This document shows, one piece after another, positions 7,592 through 8,618 of a DNA stretch of 8,618 nt (positions are counted from its first letter, which is position 1; every line of letters starts with the position of its first letter). Under the pieces are notes generated by a model that was given only the letters and a program-made list of their open reading frames with translations, did no database searches and was not told the DNA's origin. Origin of the DNA: a bacterium. Lineage in GTDB: Bacteria; Ratteibacteria; UBA8468; B48-G9; DTJG01. The position numbers and the translations under genes are program-made. The stretch is taken from NCBI GenBank assembly GCA_026418655.1, contig JAOAAW010000181.1:1-8618 (forward strand), in the 5' to 3' direction.

Positions 7592-8618
7592 CTATTTTAT
7601 TGAATGCAAAATCAAGAAAAGTGGTGCAAAAACAAGTGTTAATGTTGAAAGCAATTTAACCACAACATGCAGTGAAGGTCCAGCAGTATCCTTGAATGGA
7701 TCTCCTACAGTATCTCCAACCACTGCTGCTTTATGTGCAAATGAACCCTTTCCACCATAAGCACCAGCCTCAATGTATTTTTTTGCATTATCCCATGCAC
7801 CACCACCGTTATTAAGAACAAGTGCCAGAATAATGCCGGCAATGGTTCCCACCATGAGCGTTGCCCCAACCGCTTCAGGTCCCAGAAGTACACCAACGAG
7901 AAGAGGGACTATAACAACTGTTAACCCTGGAATAACCATTTCCTTCAATGCACCCCTTGTACAGATATCAACTGCCTGTGCATAATCTGGTTTTTCTTTT
8001 CCTTCAAGTATTCCCGGCGTTTCTTTAAATTGTTTTCTAACATTGTTAATGATGTAATAGGCAGCGTTTCCAACTGCCCTTATTGCAAAGGCTGAAAAGA
8101 CAAAAATCAACACAGCACCAAACATTGCGCCAACAAATACAATGGGTTTTGCCAGATCAACAGATTTGAGATGAACATCGGTTAAGTATGCTGAGAAAAG
8201 CAAAAATGCTGCAAGCGCCGCAGAACCAACAGCATATCCTTTTGTTAATGCCTTTGTCGTATTTCCTATTGCATCAAGTCTGTCAGTTCTCTTTCTTATA
8301 TTTTCACTGGCGCCTGACATTTCAACTATTCCGCCCGCATTATCAGTTATTGGACCGAATGTATCCATTGCAAGGATATAGGCGCATGGTGCAAGCATTC
8401 CCATAGTAGCCACAGCTGTGCCATATAATCCACCATCAGGTAAGCCTGTTGCATGACCCAAAAAATAAGCAATTAAAAGCGCGATAGAAATCACGATGAT
8501 CGGTATGCCGGTGCATTCAAGGGCTACTGAAAAACCAGTAATTATATTTGTTGCGGGTCCAGTTTCAGATGCCCTTGCTATTGATTTAACAGGTCTGTAT
8601 CTGTACTCAGTATAGTAC
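7592..8618 (-). CDS. hppA: membrane-bound proton-translocating pyrophosphatase, C-terminal part
   Basis: The frame is open to the right end of the window, so 341 C-terminal residues of a protein usually near 650-800 are seen, and the start lies outside; a GTG at 8494 is internal. The upstream residues YYTEY...RPVK..A...TGPATN match the family, as do NNGGGAWDNAKKYIE (about 7775-7820) and GDTVGDPFKDTAGPSLH (about 7660-7710), which hold substrate- and Mg-binding Asp and Lys residues. Several hydrophobic membrane segments are evident. It couples hydrolysis of PPi to ion export across the inner membrane. G-N-T-T-K-A-L-T-K-G (K codon 8252-8254, T codon 8243-8245) has Lys and Thr where K+-dependent enzymes have Ala and Gly, a known sign of the K+-independent, proton-pumping clade. 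It is first in the reverse block; its relation to the two metabolic genes behind it may be only positional. Confidence 0.93.
   Translation of the reverse strand, partial: YYTEYRYRPVKSIARASETGPATNIITGFSVALECTGIPIIVISIALLIAYFLGHATGLPDGGLYGTAVATMGMLAPCAYILAMDTFGPITDNAGGIVEMSGASENIRKRTDRLDAIGNTTKALTKGYAVGSAALAAFLLFSAYLTDVHLKSVDLAKPIVFVGAMFGAVLIFVFSAFAIRAVGNAAYYIINNVRKQFKETPGILEGKEKPDYAQAVDICTRGALKEMVIPGLTVVIVPLLVGVLLGPEAVGATLMVGTIAGIILALVLNNGGGAWDNAKKYIEAGAYGGKGSFAHKAAVVGDTVGDPFKDTAGPSLHVVVKLLSTLTLVFAPLFLILHSIK

Noticed and set aside
7283..7603. Forward open frame opposite the oxidoreductase start
   Set aside because: It is antisense to the Rossmann domain and shows no domain or ribosome binding site.
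8492..8494. GTG (minus strand) as the start of the pyrophosphatase
   Set aside because: The frame continues to the window edge with family-specific residues (YYTEY, RPVK, TGPATN).

Overview
The window is AT-rich (by eye about 60% A+T), almost fully coding, and holds seven protein genes in two convergent blocks. Base 1 falls inside a forward gene and the last bases inside a reverse gene, so both outer genes are partial. I see no RNA genes, insertion sequences, CRISPR arrays or long repeats. There is no gene-free stretch over 300 bases; the largest gap is 45 bp.

Forward block (1-5060): (i) the C-terminal part of a GH5-like glycoside hydrolase; (ii) a secreted multidomain protein with a signal peptide, a polysaccharide-associated beta-sandwich, a PKD-like segment and an SGNH-hydrolase-like C-terminus that lacks its catalytic residues; (iii) a sialidase-superfamily (Asp-box/BNR) protein without a signal peptide; (iv) an alanine dehydrogenase. 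Genes i/ii and iii/iv overlap by 4 bp (ATGA), and ii/iii are 10 bp apart with a strong Shine-Dalgarno sequence. This strongly suggests one co-translated operon.

Reverse block (5057-8618, read right to left): the C-terminal ~340 residues of a membrane proton-pumping pyrophosphatase with the K+-independent signature, then after 45 bp a Gfo/Idh/MocA oxidoreductase, then after 9 bp a divergent class-III PLP aminotransferase. The two blocks meet tail to tail with a 4-bp overlap of stop codons.

The organism is most likely an uncultured, saccharolytic, probably anaerobic bacterium. The reasons are the GH5-like enzyme type, the beta-sandwich fused in a secreted protein, the sialidase-like and Gfo/Idh proteins, and a PPi-driven ion pump. 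These are common in the PVC group (Planctomycetes, Lentisphaerae, Omnitrophica) and in candidate phyla near it. This placement is inference, and no marker gene is present.

A plausible reading is a carbohydrate-processing locus: extracellular glycan attack or binding (genes i and ii), intracellular handling of a released glycan or sugar (sialidase-like protein, Gfo/Idh oxidoreductase), and amino-group chemistry (alanine dehydrogenase, aminotransferase). The most unusual items are the apparently dead SGNH-like domain of the secreted protein and the odd PLP-pocket motifs of the aminotransferase. I found no clear evidence of an entirely new system.
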